Assembly: GCA_000403215.2 (NCBI GenBank)
Contig: KE159528.1
Span: 111,293-175,292, forward strand
Length of the DNA: 64,000 bases
Source of the DNA: Lachnospiraceae bacterium A4
GTDB taxonomy: Bacteria > Bacillota > Clostridia > Lachnospirales > Lachnospiraceae
Reading direction: 5' to 3'
A model generated the notes under the pieces. It saw only the letters and a program-made list of their open reading frames with translations, had not been told where the DNA came from and did no database searches. Positions 35,160-44,075 of the stretch are shown here, one piece after another (positions within the stretch are counted from its first letter, which is position 1; each line of letters opens with the position of its first letter). The position numbers and the translations under genes were made by a program.

Positions 35160-37232
35160 TCAATGCTCAAACGGCGCATTCAGCTCCTGCGTGCCCTCCA
35201 GCACAAACCTGCCGTTCTCGATAATCGTGTACGCCGTGCCTGCCTTGTCATACGCTGTGATGGACCCCAGCTCGTCATAAGGAATGGTGATATCCGTATG
35301 ACATGCAAAATATGCCTTGGACGGGTCTGTCTTTCTCAGGACAGAGATGGCGTTATCCTTTGCCACGATCTCCTTTCCGTCCTCGTTGTACACCCTGACT
35401 TCCTCGCTTCTGCAATAACAGGTATCTCCCACTGCAAAATGCGGTCCTGTCTTTTCGGCGATCAGGATTGGGAAAAGATTGGCGATATTATACTTTTTGG
35501 CAGTCATATAGGCTGTCGTGTTGGTTCCGATTGCAAATTCTCCCATCGGCAGCGCATCGTGGTTGTGCAGTACATTTTCCTTTATATACGCCTTGTTTTT
35601 CTCCTCATCTTCGAAATTCTTGCAGGTGTATGCCGCCGTCATGCCATCTTGAAAATCAATCTCTAAGTCATGGTATTCGAGTTCATTCAAAAATACGCGG
35701 CTGACATGAAGTTTGCCGTTTGTGCCCTCAAGCACCGGTGAGGTGAACACTTCCCCAACTGGAATATTGACATCGGCAACACAGTTTTCAAAAATAGATT
35801 CCTTATCGGGATTTTCGAGCGGGTAAAGCGCAACGCGCAGATCAGTCTTATTCCCCTTCATGCCCTTGATTTCCACATAAGACGCCTTGTCCAGCGTGTT
35901 GATGATCGTCGCCTGTATGCGCTCATACGTCTTATAATCCAATGTGTTTAACCGTATGGTCTCATCAAATATCTCTGTAAAATGCGCTCCGATGTTCGGA
36001 ACAGGGAAAGCGATAATCGTAAAACTCCGCTCCTCGTAATTGATATAGCTGCTGAGAATATCCTGTGATGCCCCCTGCAATTCTACGGACATTTTCTGCT
36101 GCTCCGGGCTGAGCTTACATACTTCATTTTTGGGCGCCGGCGCAAACGGGCACTCGCCAAACACCTCGATCACTGCGGGGCCTGCATACACGCAAGCCTT
36201 CTCCTTCACCTGCTCACACGCAAGGCGGAGTACTTCTAGTTTCCTGTTCATCAGTTTTTTGTCCAGAAACAGTGCATTGTCGTCCTTGTGGTCGTACAAA
36301 AACTGCTTGCTGGCATCCGCACCAAAATAACCCCTTTTGCGAACGACAGATTTGTTAAAAATGGTGTTCAGGCATCTGTAAATCGTCGGATTCAGTCCCA
36401 TTTTCTCAAAATTTTTGACTGCTGCCCGCACCACGCGCTCAAAGCCCAGCATATAATGAAGGTCCACTGTCTGCTTCGTGCTCAGATCTATATGTGCCTT
36501 GACGAATCCCAGACGGTACCCCTCTGTGTACGTGTCCGCCATGAGCTGAATGCGGTTCTCCGGCAGTGAATTTAGATACCGCGCCATCTCCTCGATCTCT
36601 GGTGACACATACTCCCCGTACTGGTATAAATATGACAAATCGTTCAAATCACTGTCCATCACGATTCTGACAGCAAAATCAAAATCTGGATCAACCAGCT
36701 TGCCCATCTTTTCACGGTAAGCATTCTCTGAATAATCACTCACAAACCAGTACATTGTATCCCGTATATCATCTACGCTCGGCACTGCCGTCTCCTCCGG
36801 CAGCGTGAGCAGCTCTGTCTCGGATTCGAGATAGGCAAACGCATTATAAATCTCCACAAACAGCTCCATGCGAATGACCATGCCCTCATAGTCGGACTCA
36901 AAAGCACACGGAATCATCGCCCGCATCTCTGTGTACAAAAACGAGAGCAGCCTGCCCATCTCAAGGCCAAACTTCTCACAGGCAAATGCCGGATTGGCAT
37001 AGCTGCGCTCATAGTTCGTGCCGCAGATATCTTCGTACAGTGCCTTGTTCTGCGCCCGCAGCTCCTCCAAGCTTTTTTTCTTCGCTTTGTTATCACAAGT
37101 ATCTATCACCAGCAGGATAAAATCTGCCGTCTTTTTGAAATAATCCTTATAATCCAGCGCCACATCCTGCAATGCCGCAATTTCTCTGACTCTGCCGCAG
37201 GAAAGCGCATATCTCTCTTCTATAATATCCAT
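35160..37232 (-). CDS. M29-like aminopeptidase with long N-terminal extension
   Basis: About 690 residues from MDIIEERYAL. The C-terminal ~330 residues resemble thermophilic-type (M29) aminopeptidases: GEVFTSPVLEGTNG, DFQDGMTAAYTC, MGEFAIGTNTTAYM and GPHFAVGDTCY, carrying the Glu/His/Asp metal ligands. The N-terminal ~350 helical residues are not part of classical M29 enzymes (about 400 residues). Codons before 37232 run through the upstream membrane-protein gene in another frame, have no coding appearance, and are excluded. AGGAG is ten bases before this ATG. It probably trims cytosolic peptides. Confidence 0.82.
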   Translation of the reverse strand: MDIIEERYALSCGRVREIAALQDVALDYKDYFKKTADFILLVIDTCDNKAKKKSLEELRAQNKALYEDICGTNYERSYANPAFACEKFGLEMGRLLSFLYTEMRAMIPCAFESDYEGMVIRMELFVEIYNAFAYLESETELLTLPEETAVPSVDDIRDTMYWFVSDYSENAYREKMGKLVDPDFDFAVRIVMDSDLNDLSYLYQYGEYVSPEIEEMARYLNSLPENRIQLMADTYTEGYRLGFVKAHIDLSTKQTVDLHYMLGFERVVRAAVKNFEKMGLNPTIYRCLNTIFNKSVVRKRGYFGADASKQFLYDHKDDNALFLDKKLMNRKLEVLRLACEQVKEKACVYAGPAVIEVFGECPFAPAPKNEVCKLSPEQQKMSVELQGASQDILSSYINYEERSFTIIAFPVPNIGAHFTEIFDETIRLNTLDYKTYERIQATIINTLDKASYVEIKGMKGNKTDLRVALYPLENPDKESIFENCVADVNIPVGEVFTSPVLEGTNGKLHVSRVFLNELEYHDLEIDFQDGMTAAYTCKNFEDEEKNKAYIKENVLHNHDALPMGEFAIGTNTTAYMTAKKYNIANLFPILIAEKTGPHFAVGDTCYCRSEEVRVYNEDGKEIVAKDNAISVLRKTDPSKAYFACHTDITIPYDELGSITAYDKAGTAYTIIENGRFVLEGTQELNAPFEH

Positions 37233-37234
37233 CT

Positions 37235-37564
37235 CTAACTCACTCCTAAATATAATATTATACCACTTGCCGCCATCGTCACCACATTTAATAAAATGCC
37301 TATAATCGGAAACACTCTGAAAATATCCTTCTCTGTCAGTGAACGTATTCCCAAAGCCAGCCCTGCCGCCGCATAGATCATGGCAAGCAGCACGACCGCG
37401 CCATACTGCATGAAGGCAGTCCCTCCGTTCAGATAGGTCAGATGCACCGCCAGACAGACGGAAACACCGGCGATCAGCCCCAGTATGGACGACATAATCC
37501 CCCACTTGGGATTTTTCTTATCTGTAAAAATATATCCTTCCTTGCCAAATATCTTAAACATCAA
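37235..37564 (-). CDS. small membrane protein (DUF6142-like)
   Basis: 109 residues with three hydrophobic segments (~25-42, 50-70, 80-107) after a short YIFTDKKNPKWGIMS lead. It resembles the DUF6142 group seen in Lachnospiraceae. Its function is unknown. Its stop lies two bases before the aminopeptidase ATG, and it follows another small membrane protein and pyrE on the same strand. Confidence 0.72.
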   Translation of the reverse strand: MMFKIFGKEGYIFTDKKNPKWGIMSSILGLIAGVSVCLAVHLTYLNGGTAFMQYGAVVLLAMIYAAAGLALGIRSLTEKDIFRVFPIIGILLNVVTMAASGIILYLGVS

Positions 37565-37633
37565 ATCCCCCCGCTATATCTGCATGGGAAATGGGCATTC
37601 CGTCTGAAATGCCCACCCTGCTAAGGAATTGTC

Positions 37634-37786
37634 CTAAAATAATATCTTTGATTTGCCGGTCAGAAGCCTGCCGCCGCTGATTAGAAGCATCACGCCGCTC
37701 GTCAATCCCACGACAATGGATACCACCCCCAGCACAATCGAGAGCGCACCCGAACGCCCCATCGTCTTATAAATCCTCTCGTCCAT
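37634..37786 (-). CDS. small membrane protein, 50 aa
   Basis: MDERIYKTMGRSGAL is followed by one long hydrophobic stretch (SIVLGVVSIVVGLTSGVMLLISGG) and a basic tail. The family and function are unknown. The start at 37786 leaves 16 bp after the pyrE stop; GGGGGATCAAG precedes it. A longer ORF start inside pyrE is unlikely. Confidence 0.65.
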   Translation of the reverse strand: MDERIYKTMGRSGALSIVLGVVSIVVGLTSGVMLLISGGRLLTGKSKILF

Positions 37787-37802
37787 CTTGATCCCCCGTT
37801 TC

Positions 37803-38477
37803 TTATTTTGCGCCATACTGGGCATAATAGGTGTCAATCGCTTCTTTCATCTTATCATCAATGAGCACCCTGCCATTATATTTTCTATTGTACAAGTGTT
37901 CGACAACCTCTTCCATCGTGACGATCGCGCCCGTCTCAATCCCGTATACCTCCCTGATTTCTGCGAGCGCATTCTTCTGTGTCCTGCCGCGCTCCTGACG
38001 GTTTAAGCTCACCATCAGTCCCACCACGTCCACATTTGCCTGCTCTTTTAGTATTGGAAAGGTTTCCTCGATGGATTTTCCAGAAGTGGTGACATCTTCA
38101 ATAATCACAACCCTGTCCCCGTCATTGAGATCGCTTCCAAGAAGGATTCCCACATCGCCGTGGTCTTTGATCTCCTTCCTGTTTGAGCAGTAGCGGATAT
38201 CCCTGCCGTAGAGTTCACTGAATGCCATCGTCGTTGCCACCGAGAGCGGAATGCCCTTGTACGCCGGGCCAAACAGCACGTCAAAATCCGTGCCGTAATT
38301 GTCATGGATCGCCTGCGCATAGTATGCGCCGAGCCGCCTTAGCTGGGAGCCTGTGATATAGGCACCTGCGTTCATGAAAAAGGGGGACTTTCTCCCGCTC
38401 TTTAGCGTGAACTCACCAAACCGCAGCACATTGCTGTCCACCATAAACTCAATAAATTCTTTCTTGTATTGTTCCAT
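37803..38477 (-). CDS. pyrE: orotate phosphoribosyltransferase
   Basis: 224 residues. FTLKSGRKSPFFMNAG, GPAYKGIPL, RKEIKDHGD and the PRPP-binding VVIIEDVTTSGKSI are diagnostic. It makes OMP from orotate and PRPP. It sits 23 bp after pyrF on the same strand, and the two perform consecutive final steps of UMP synthesis. Confidence 0.96.
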   Translation of the reverse strand: MEQYKKEFIEFMVDSNVLRFGEFTLKSGRKSPFFMNAGAYITGSQLRRLGAYYAQAIHDNYGTDFDVLFGPAYKGIPLSVATTMAFSELYGRDIRYCSNRKEIKDHGDVGILLGSDLNDGDRVVIIEDVTTSGKSIEETFPILKEQANVDVVGLMVSLNRQERGRTQKNALAEIREVYGIETGAIVTMEEVVEHLYNRKYNGRVLIDDKMKEAIDTYYAQYGAK

Positions 38478-38500
38478 TTCCCCTTTACCTCCGTATCTGT

Positions 38501-39457
38501 TTATCTGCCGGCATTTGCAAACGCCTGATCTATATCTGCAATCATATCCAGCACTGCCTGTCTGGATGCATCTGCAAAATTCTCTGCGCCAAATGCGCTG
38601 TACTTCTCATTCTGATATGCTGCGATAATTCCTCTTGAAGAATTGACAATCGCACCAAGCCGGTTCTCGTCAAAAAAGTGTATCAGGTCTTTTCCAGATG
38701 CGCCCTGTGCACCATACCCCGGCACAAGAATAAAAGCGTGCGGCATGACTTTGCGCAGCACCTTTCCCTGCTCGGGATACGTCGCGCCAACCACTGCGCC
38801 CACACTGCTGTAGCCCTTCCTGCCCATGAGCTGTCCGCCCCACTCTTCCACCTTCATGCCGACAAGCTCATACAAAGCCTGCTCTGAAAAAGTGATGCCT
38901 CCAGTGCTTACCATGCGGTCCTGAAATTCGCCGCTGCTTGGATTCGAGGTCTTTACCAGCACAAAAATCCCCTTTTGTTCCTCCCGGCAGACATCAATAA
39001 AGGGCTGTACCCCGTCTGAGCCCAGATAGGGATTGACTGTCACAAAATCCTCGTCAAAGCCCGCACACAGGCTGCTGCCCACCTGCACTTTTCCAAGATG
39101 CGCTGCTGCATACGCCGCAGAAGTCGAGCCGATATCGCCCCGCTTGATATCGCCGATCACGACAAGCCCTTTCTCTTTACAGTACGCAACTGTCCGCTTG
39201 AACGCGCAAAGCCCCGGTATTCCAAACTGCTCATACATCGCAATCTGCGGTTTGACTGCCGGAATCAGATCATACGTCTTGTCAATAATCTCCTTATTGT
39301 ACAGCCAGACTGCCTCCGCTGCCCCCTCAAGCGTCTCACCTTTTTGTGTAAATGCAGTCTTTTTGATGTGATCCGGCACAAACTTCATCATCGGGTCGAG
39401 CCCCACCACGATCGGCGCACCGGTCTTTTGAATTTTTTCAATGAGTTTATCAATCAT
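38501..39457 (-). CDS. pyrF: orotidine-5'-phosphate decarboxylase (long type)
   Basis: About 318 residues, the longer PyrF subgroup. IVVGLDPMMKFVP, VKPQIAMYEQFG and the catalytic VIGDIKRGDIGSTSAAYA are present, with a later ILVPGYGAQG. It decarboxylates OMP to UMP. AGGAG eight bases before ATG 39457 (MIDKL) is preferred to the GTG three codons earlier. Confidence 0.95.
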   Translation of the reverse strand: MIDKLIEKIQKTGAPIVVGLDPMMKFVPDHIKKTAFTQKGETLEGAAEAVWLYNKEIIDKTYDLIPAVKPQIAMYEQFGIPGLCAFKRTVAYCKEKGLVVIGDIKRGDIGSTSAAYAAAHLGKVQVGSSLCAGFDEDFVTVNPYLGSDGVQPFIDVCREEQKGIFVLVKTSNPSSGEFQDRMVSTGGITFSEQALYELVGMKVEEWGGQLMGRKGYSSVGAVVGATYPEQGKVLRKVMPHAFILVPGYGAQGASGKDLIHFFDENRLGAIVNSSRGIIAAYQNEKYSAFGAENFADASRQAVLDMIADIDQAFANAGR

Positions 39458-39479
39458 GTTCCCCACTCCTATTGTTTTA

Positions 39480-41852
39480 TCATTCTGCTTTTAAAAGTTC
39501 TGCATATTTCCTTATATTAGATACATTAACATACTTTTGCTCTGATTGTCCAGCAACAATTACAAGAGTCGGTGCCTGTCTGACGCCAAAACGGACTGCA
39601 AGGTCCATATTTTCCTCGGCATCTACGATGGTATAGTCCACATTTTGCAGGTATTTTTTTGCCAGACTGCAATTTGGACAGGTCTTTGTCGTAAACAGAT
39701 AGGTATTATTTTTTTCCGAAGGTACTGCCTCTGACAATGCTTCCTCGCGCTTCTTGCTGTGCGGCGCTACGCTCCTGACCAGATTCCCAATCCGGTATTC
39801 TGTTCTGTTTTGATACTCTTGCAGCTTGCCGTCATTCCAGTTCTGTACGGGTCTGTAGTAGCCTGTGATGCGGCTGTAAATCTCCGTCACACTGCCGCAC
39901 TTAGGACAGGTCTTTTGTTCTCCTGCAAGATAGCCATGCTCGCGGCAGACCGAGTATGTGGGGGACATCGTATAATACGGCAGCTTGTAATGCTCTGCGA
40001 TCGTCCGCACCAGATTTGCCGCCGCCTTCCAGTCCGGGAGCTTCTCTCCCAGAAACGCATGGAACACTGTCCCAGAAGTATAGAGCGTCTGAAGCTCGTC
40101 TTGAATGTCGAGCGCATCAAAGATATCGGTCGTATAATCCACCGGCAGATGGGAGGAGTTTGTATAATATGGCTGGTCCCCCGCATGGCCCGCGGTAATG
40201 ATGTCACACCACTTCTCCCTGTCATGCTTTGCAAGCCTGTAGGTCGTGCTCTCCGCCGGCGTCGCCTCGAGATTATACAAGTCGCCATACTGCTCCTGAT
40301 AATCAGAAAGACGTTCACGCATATGGTTTAGCACTTCTTTTGCAAACTGTTGTGCTTCCTTGTGCGAGAGATCTTTTTGAAGCCATTTTGCATTGAGCCC
40401 CGCCTCATTCATGCCGATGAGCCCAATCGTCGAAAAATGGTTGTCAAACCTGCCCAGATACCGCTTTGTATACGGATACAGCCCTTCCTCCAAAAGCCTT
40501 GAGATCACGTTTCTCTTGATTTTGAGCGAGCGTGCGCTAATGTCCATCAGCCTGTCAAGCCTTCTGTAAAAATCCGCCTCATCTGACGCAAGATACGCGA
40601 TGCGCGGCATATTGATTGTGACAACCCCCACACTCCCAGTGCTTTCTCCTGAGCCAAAGAAGCCGCCTGTTTTCTTGCGCAGCTCGCGCAGGTCCAGACG
40701 GAGCCGGCAGCACATGCTGCGGACATCCGAAGGCTCCATGTCGGAGTTGATATAGTTTGAAAAATACGGTGTCCCGTACTTTGCAGTCATCTCAAATAAC
40801 AGGCGGTTATTCTCGGTGTCTGACCAGTCGAAATCCCGCGTGATCGAATATGTCGGAATCGGATACTGGAAGCCTCTGCCGTTGGCATCGCCCTCGATCA
40901 TGGTCTCAATAAACGCCCTGTTGACCATATCCATCTCCGCCTTGCAGTCCCCGTACGTGAAATCCATCTCTTTGCCGCCCACCACCGCCGGAAGTCTGGC
41001 AAGGTCACTGGGCACCGTCCAGTCGAGCGTGATATTGCTAAAGGGCGCCTGCGTGCCCCAGCGGCTCGGCGTATTCACCCCGTAAATAAACGCTTCAATA
41101 CACTTTTTCACCTCGCTGTACGCAAGATGGTCCGCTTTTACAAAGGGTGCAAGGTAGGTGTCGAAGGAGGAGAATGCCTGCGCGCCCGCCCACTCATTCT
41201 GCATAATTCCCAGAAAATTGACCATCTGGTTGCAGAGCACGGACAAATGCTTTGCCGGCGCCGAGGTGATCTTGCCTGTAATCCCGCCAAGCCCCTCCTG
41301 AATCAACTGTTTCAGCGACCAGCCTGCACAGTACCCCGTGAGCATCGAGAGGTCATGAATGTGGATATCCGCATTTCTGTGCGCGCTGGCAATCTCCTCA
41401 TCATAGATTTCAGAGAGCCAGTAGTTTGCGGTGACTGCCCCCGAGTTGGACAATATCAGCCCGCCCACAGAGTATGTAACCGTCGAGTTTTCCTTCACGC
41501 GCCAGTCCTCCACCTTCACATAGCTGTCCACGACCTCCTTGTAGTCGAGTATCGTAGACTTCATGTTGCGCATCCGCTCGCGCTGCTTTCTGTACAGGAT
41601 AAACGCCTTGGCTGTATCCGTATAGCCAGCCTGCTCCAACACCTTCTCCGCACTGTCCTGAATGTCCTCCACATGGACACTGCCGTCCTTCATCTTGCCC
41701 TGTATATCCGCTGTCACCCGCAGCGCAAGCAGATCAATGATATCTTGGTCATACTGCATCTGCGTCGCCTCAAACGCCTTGACCAGCGCCCCGCTGATTT
41801 TGTCCAGACAAAACTTTGCCACACTGCCATCTCTTTTTATAACTTGAACCAT
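39480..41852 (-). CDS. nrdD: anaerobic (class III) ribonucleoside-triphosphate reductase fused to a C-terminal redoxin
   Basis: 790 residues. An ATP-cone (VIKRDGSVAKF, ~1-95) precedes the glycyl-radical core (SVGGLILSNSGAVTANYW, IGLIGMNEAGLNAKW), a zinc site (CREHGYLAGEQKTCPKCG) and the radical loop SRITGYYRPVQNW. Residues ~712-790 form a glutaredoxin/thioredoxin-like domain with TKTCPNCSLAKKYL and a cis-Pro QAPTLV. The built-in CPNC redoxin suggests that electrons come through a thiol route rather than formate. No nrdG activase gene is adjacent. AAGGAG precedes the ATG, and two NrdR-like boxes lie upstream. Confidence 0.93.
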   Translation of the reverse strand: MVQVIKRDGSVAKFCLDKISGALVKAFEATQMQYDQDIIDLLALRVTADIQGKMKDGSVHVEDIQDSAEKVLEQAGYTDTAKAFILYRKQRERMRNMKSTILDYKEVVDSYVKVEDWRVKENSTVTYSVGGLILSNSGAVTANYWLSEIYDEEIASAHRNADIHIHDLSMLTGYCAGWSLKQLIQEGLGGITGKITSAPAKHLSVLCNQMVNFLGIMQNEWAGAQAFSSFDTYLAPFVKADHLAYSEVKKCIEAFIYGVNTPSRWGTQAPFSNITLDWTVPSDLARLPAVVGGKEMDFTYGDCKAEMDMVNRAFIETMIEGDANGRGFQYPIPTYSITRDFDWSDTENNRLLFEMTAKYGTPYFSNYINSDMEPSDVRSMCCRLRLDLRELRKKTGGFFGSGESTGSVGVVTINMPRIAYLASDEADFYRRLDRLMDISARSLKIKRNVISRLLEEGLYPYTKRYLGRFDNHFSTIGLIGMNEAGLNAKWLQKDLSHKEAQQFAKEVLNHMRERLSDYQEQYGDLYNLEATPAESTTYRLAKHDREKWCDIITAGHAGDQPYYTNSSHLPVDYTTDIFDALDIQDELQTLYTSGTVFHAFLGEKLPDWKAAANLVRTIAEHYKLPYYTMSPTYSVCREHGYLAGEQKTCPKCGSVTEIYSRITGYYRPVQNWNDGKLQEYQNRTEYRIGNLVRSVAPHSKKREEALSEAVPSEKNNTYLFTTKTCPNCSLAKKYLQNVDYTIVDAEENMDLAVRFGVRQAPTLVIVAGQSEQKYVNVSNIRKYAELLKAE

Positions 41853-41946
41853 CTCGAAAACTCCTTCGCCTATTCATTTGCTTTTCACACCAAAGCATTG
41901 ATGAATAAATCATAGCAGATTGGAAAATCGAAGTCAATCGAACACT

Positions 41947-41992
41947 ACTAAATATCATGTGTTTGTTTCGATCTAAATACAATATCTAGTGT
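41947..41992 (-). promoter_or_regulatory. paired NrdR boxes upstream of nrdD
   Basis: Two 16-bp sites resemble the consensus acaCwATATaTwGtgt: 41977-41992 (ATACAATATCTAGTGT, 14 of 16) and 41947-41962 (ACTAAATATCATGTGT, about 12 of 16). Their start-to-start distance is 30 bp, close to three helical turns, as usual for NrdR pairs. NrdR would repress nrdD when dATP is high. Confidence 0.75.
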
Positions 41993-42001
41993 TTTGGCAA
42001 T

Positions 42002-44059
42002 TTAGCGCGTTTTTAAAAATTCGTTTTCTTTTTTCGCCCGCGCGTCATCAGGATATGCCTGCAAGTACTCCTGCATCAGCTTCTTCGCCTGTGCAAAGTC
42101 CCCCGAATACTCATTGGCGACGATCATATTAAACTTTAATTCCTGCAAATAATCCGAGGCGCCCATACCGATGCCGCTCTCAAACGCCTTGACTGCCTCC
42201 TCATACTTCTCCTGCTGCATCAGGCAGACACCGAGGCTGTTGTAAATCGCCGCATTCGGTTCATTGGCGTCCAGATAGCTCTGGTATACGATCGCCGCAT
42301 AGTTCTTATTGTCAAGTTTTTCGTAAGTCTGCCCTAAAATTAACGAGAGTTTGGAGTCGTTTCCGCTGATGGACGAATCCAGATAAATCCGCGCATTCTC
42401 ATAGTCCCCCAAATAATAATACAGAATGCCGCGCTCACCCTCTGACAGCTTTTTCTCCTTCTCCGCCATAAATTCCTTCAAATATGTCTGCCCCTGCTCG
42501 CCAAATCCCGCCGCCTGCATCTCCACATAGGCATCCGTCAGGAGCTCCAGGTTATCCTTATCAAAGGAAAACGCCTGCTCAAAGTCGGCCACAGCCTCGT
42601 CATACCGGTTCTGCCGCAGGCGCGCGCAGGCGCGCAGATAATACGCATCCATCTCCTTTTTTTTGAGCGCGAGCACTGCCGAGTAGATTTCCTCCGCCTG
42701 TGCATACTTGCCCTGCTTCATGTACGCAGATGCCAGATAATAGTTCGTATCATACTCTAGCGCGGTGAGCTGTCTCCCTGCATTCTCGATTGATTTGAGA
42801 AACGCGGTCTCCGCGTCTGCATAATTGCCCAGTCCCATACAGGCAATCCCCTGCCCCCTGTAGGCAAGCTCGAAATCCTCATTGTTTAAAAGCGCCTGCT
42901 CGAAAAAGGACATCGCGCCCTGAAAGTCATACTGCTCTACCAGCTCCATGCCAGAAGCAATATTTTTATTTTCTGGCTTCTGGCCGCAGCCGCTGGCAGA
43001 CAGCATCATACAAAGCAGCATTGCCCCTGTTTTGACAGTCCGAATCCGCCTTTTCCCTGCACCCATTCCTGCCTTCAATGAAAAATATCTCCTCAGCCGT
43101 TCTGTGTTTCCGCCCCTGAACAGACGGTACTCATGTTTTTTGATTGCAAAGCGGAGCCTGCGCGCGTCCACCCCTTTGAGAATCTTTTGCACCGTGCTGT
43201 CTGCCAGCGCCTTCTGGTAATTCTCCGCCAGCGCCTTTTGGTTGTGGCGGTACAGGTCTGCGTACTCTGCAAACAATGCTGACAGCACCTTTAGATAATG
43301 CACCTGCGCCCCCTCCTCCAATGTGCGGTCATTGCAGCGTCTCACGGCGTTCATATGAAAGTCATACAACTCGCCAAGAAAACCAAGACGCTCTGTCATG
43401 CTGTAGTTTTGGAATTGACGCCTGCCCTGCGGCATACAGTACAAAATCATCGCCTTGGTCAGCAGAACAGTCTCACAATGCTCAAAATACTCCACTACAA
43501 AGAAAAAATCCATACTGCCCGGCACATCGTTTCGAAATGTGATATGGTTGTCCCGGATAATATCGCTGCGAAACAGCTTGCCGCAGCAGCTCCCCAGCAC
43601 AACGTCCACATACATCAGCCTTCTGGCCTCCTTTGCATCTGTTGAAATCACTTGGCGGAGGGGCAGCATCCGCGCCTTGAGCTTCCCCCTGCGGTTCATC
43701 GTGATGTGGCTGAATGCCACAAAATCCGCATACTCCTCCTCCACAGCCGCCTCAAGCTGCTCCCATGCGTCCTCACACAGCCTGTCGCATGCCTCCATAA
43801 ATAAGATATAGCTTCCCCGCGCCGACTCTATCCCCGCGCTGCGCAAATCCGCTATGCCCCCGTGCGCCCTGACCAGTTTGATGCGGCTGTCCCGCTCAAA
43901 ATACCGGTTGACAATGGCGGCAGTCTCATCAGTGCTGCTGTGATGGACGACAATGCATTCCATTTCTATGGTATCCCTTGGACATCTGGTGACACTCCGA
44001 AGGCACGCCGCGATATACCTCTGCATATTTGGTGCAGAGATGATTACACTCAAATCCAT
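42002..44059 (-). CDS. family 2 glycosyltransferase fused to a TPR lipoprotein-like region
   Basis: 685 residues. Residues ~1-330 are a GT-A glycosyltransferase (LSVIISAPNMQRYIAACLRSV, IVVHHSSTDETAAIV, ARGSYILFMEACD). A basic stretch and hydrophobic segment (~338-357) follow, ending in the lipobox LSAS-GC at residues 353-358. The rest (~365-680) is tetratricopeptide repeats with A-x-x-x-G/Y-x-x-L patterns. The second half therefore has its own lipoprotein signal. An internal GAGGAG followed ten bases later by an in-frame TTG (codon ~328) could start it independently. The product may be a fusion with a central membrane anchor, or two products from one frame. Confidence 0.8.
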   Translation of the reverse strand: MDLSVIISAPNMQRYIAACLRSVTRCPRDTIEMECIVVHHSSTDETAAIVNRYFERDSRIKLVRAHGGIADLRSAGIESARGSYILFMEACDRLCEDAWEQLEAAVEEEYADFVAFSHITMNRRGKLKARMLPLRQVISTDAKEARRLMYVDVVLGSCCGKLFRSDIIRDNHITFRNDVPGSMDFFFVVEYFEHCETVLLTKAMILYCMPQGRRQFQNYSMTERLGFLGELYDFHMNAVRRCNDRTLEEGAQVHYLKVLSALFAEYADLYRHNQKALAENYQKALADSTVQKILKGVDARRLRFAIKKHEYRLFRGGNTERLRRYFSLKAGMGAGKRRIRTVKTGAMLLCMMLSASGCGQKPENKNIASGMELVEQYDFQGAMSFFEQALLNNEDFELAYRGQGIACMGLGNYADAETAFLKSIENAGRQLTALEYDTNYYLASAYMKQGKYAQAEEIYSAVLALKKKEMDAYYLRACARLRQNRYDEAVADFEQAFSFDKDNLELLTDAYVEMQAAGFGEQGQTYLKEFMAEKEKKLSEGERGILYYYLGDYENARIYLDSSISGNDSKLSLILGQTYEKLDNKNYAAIVYQSYLDANEPNAAIYNSLGVCLMQQEKYEEAVKAFESGIGMGASDYLQELKFNMIVANEYSGDFAQAKKLMQEYLQAYPDDARAKKENEFLKTR

Positions 44060-44075
44060 AATTTTTCTCCTTTGA

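Noticed and set aside
37233-37505. N-terminal 91 codons of the aminopeptidase open frame
   Set aside because: They overlap the small membrane-protein gene in another frame, are rich in Arg/Cys/Gly without family similarity, and a good ribosome binding site precedes ATG 37232.
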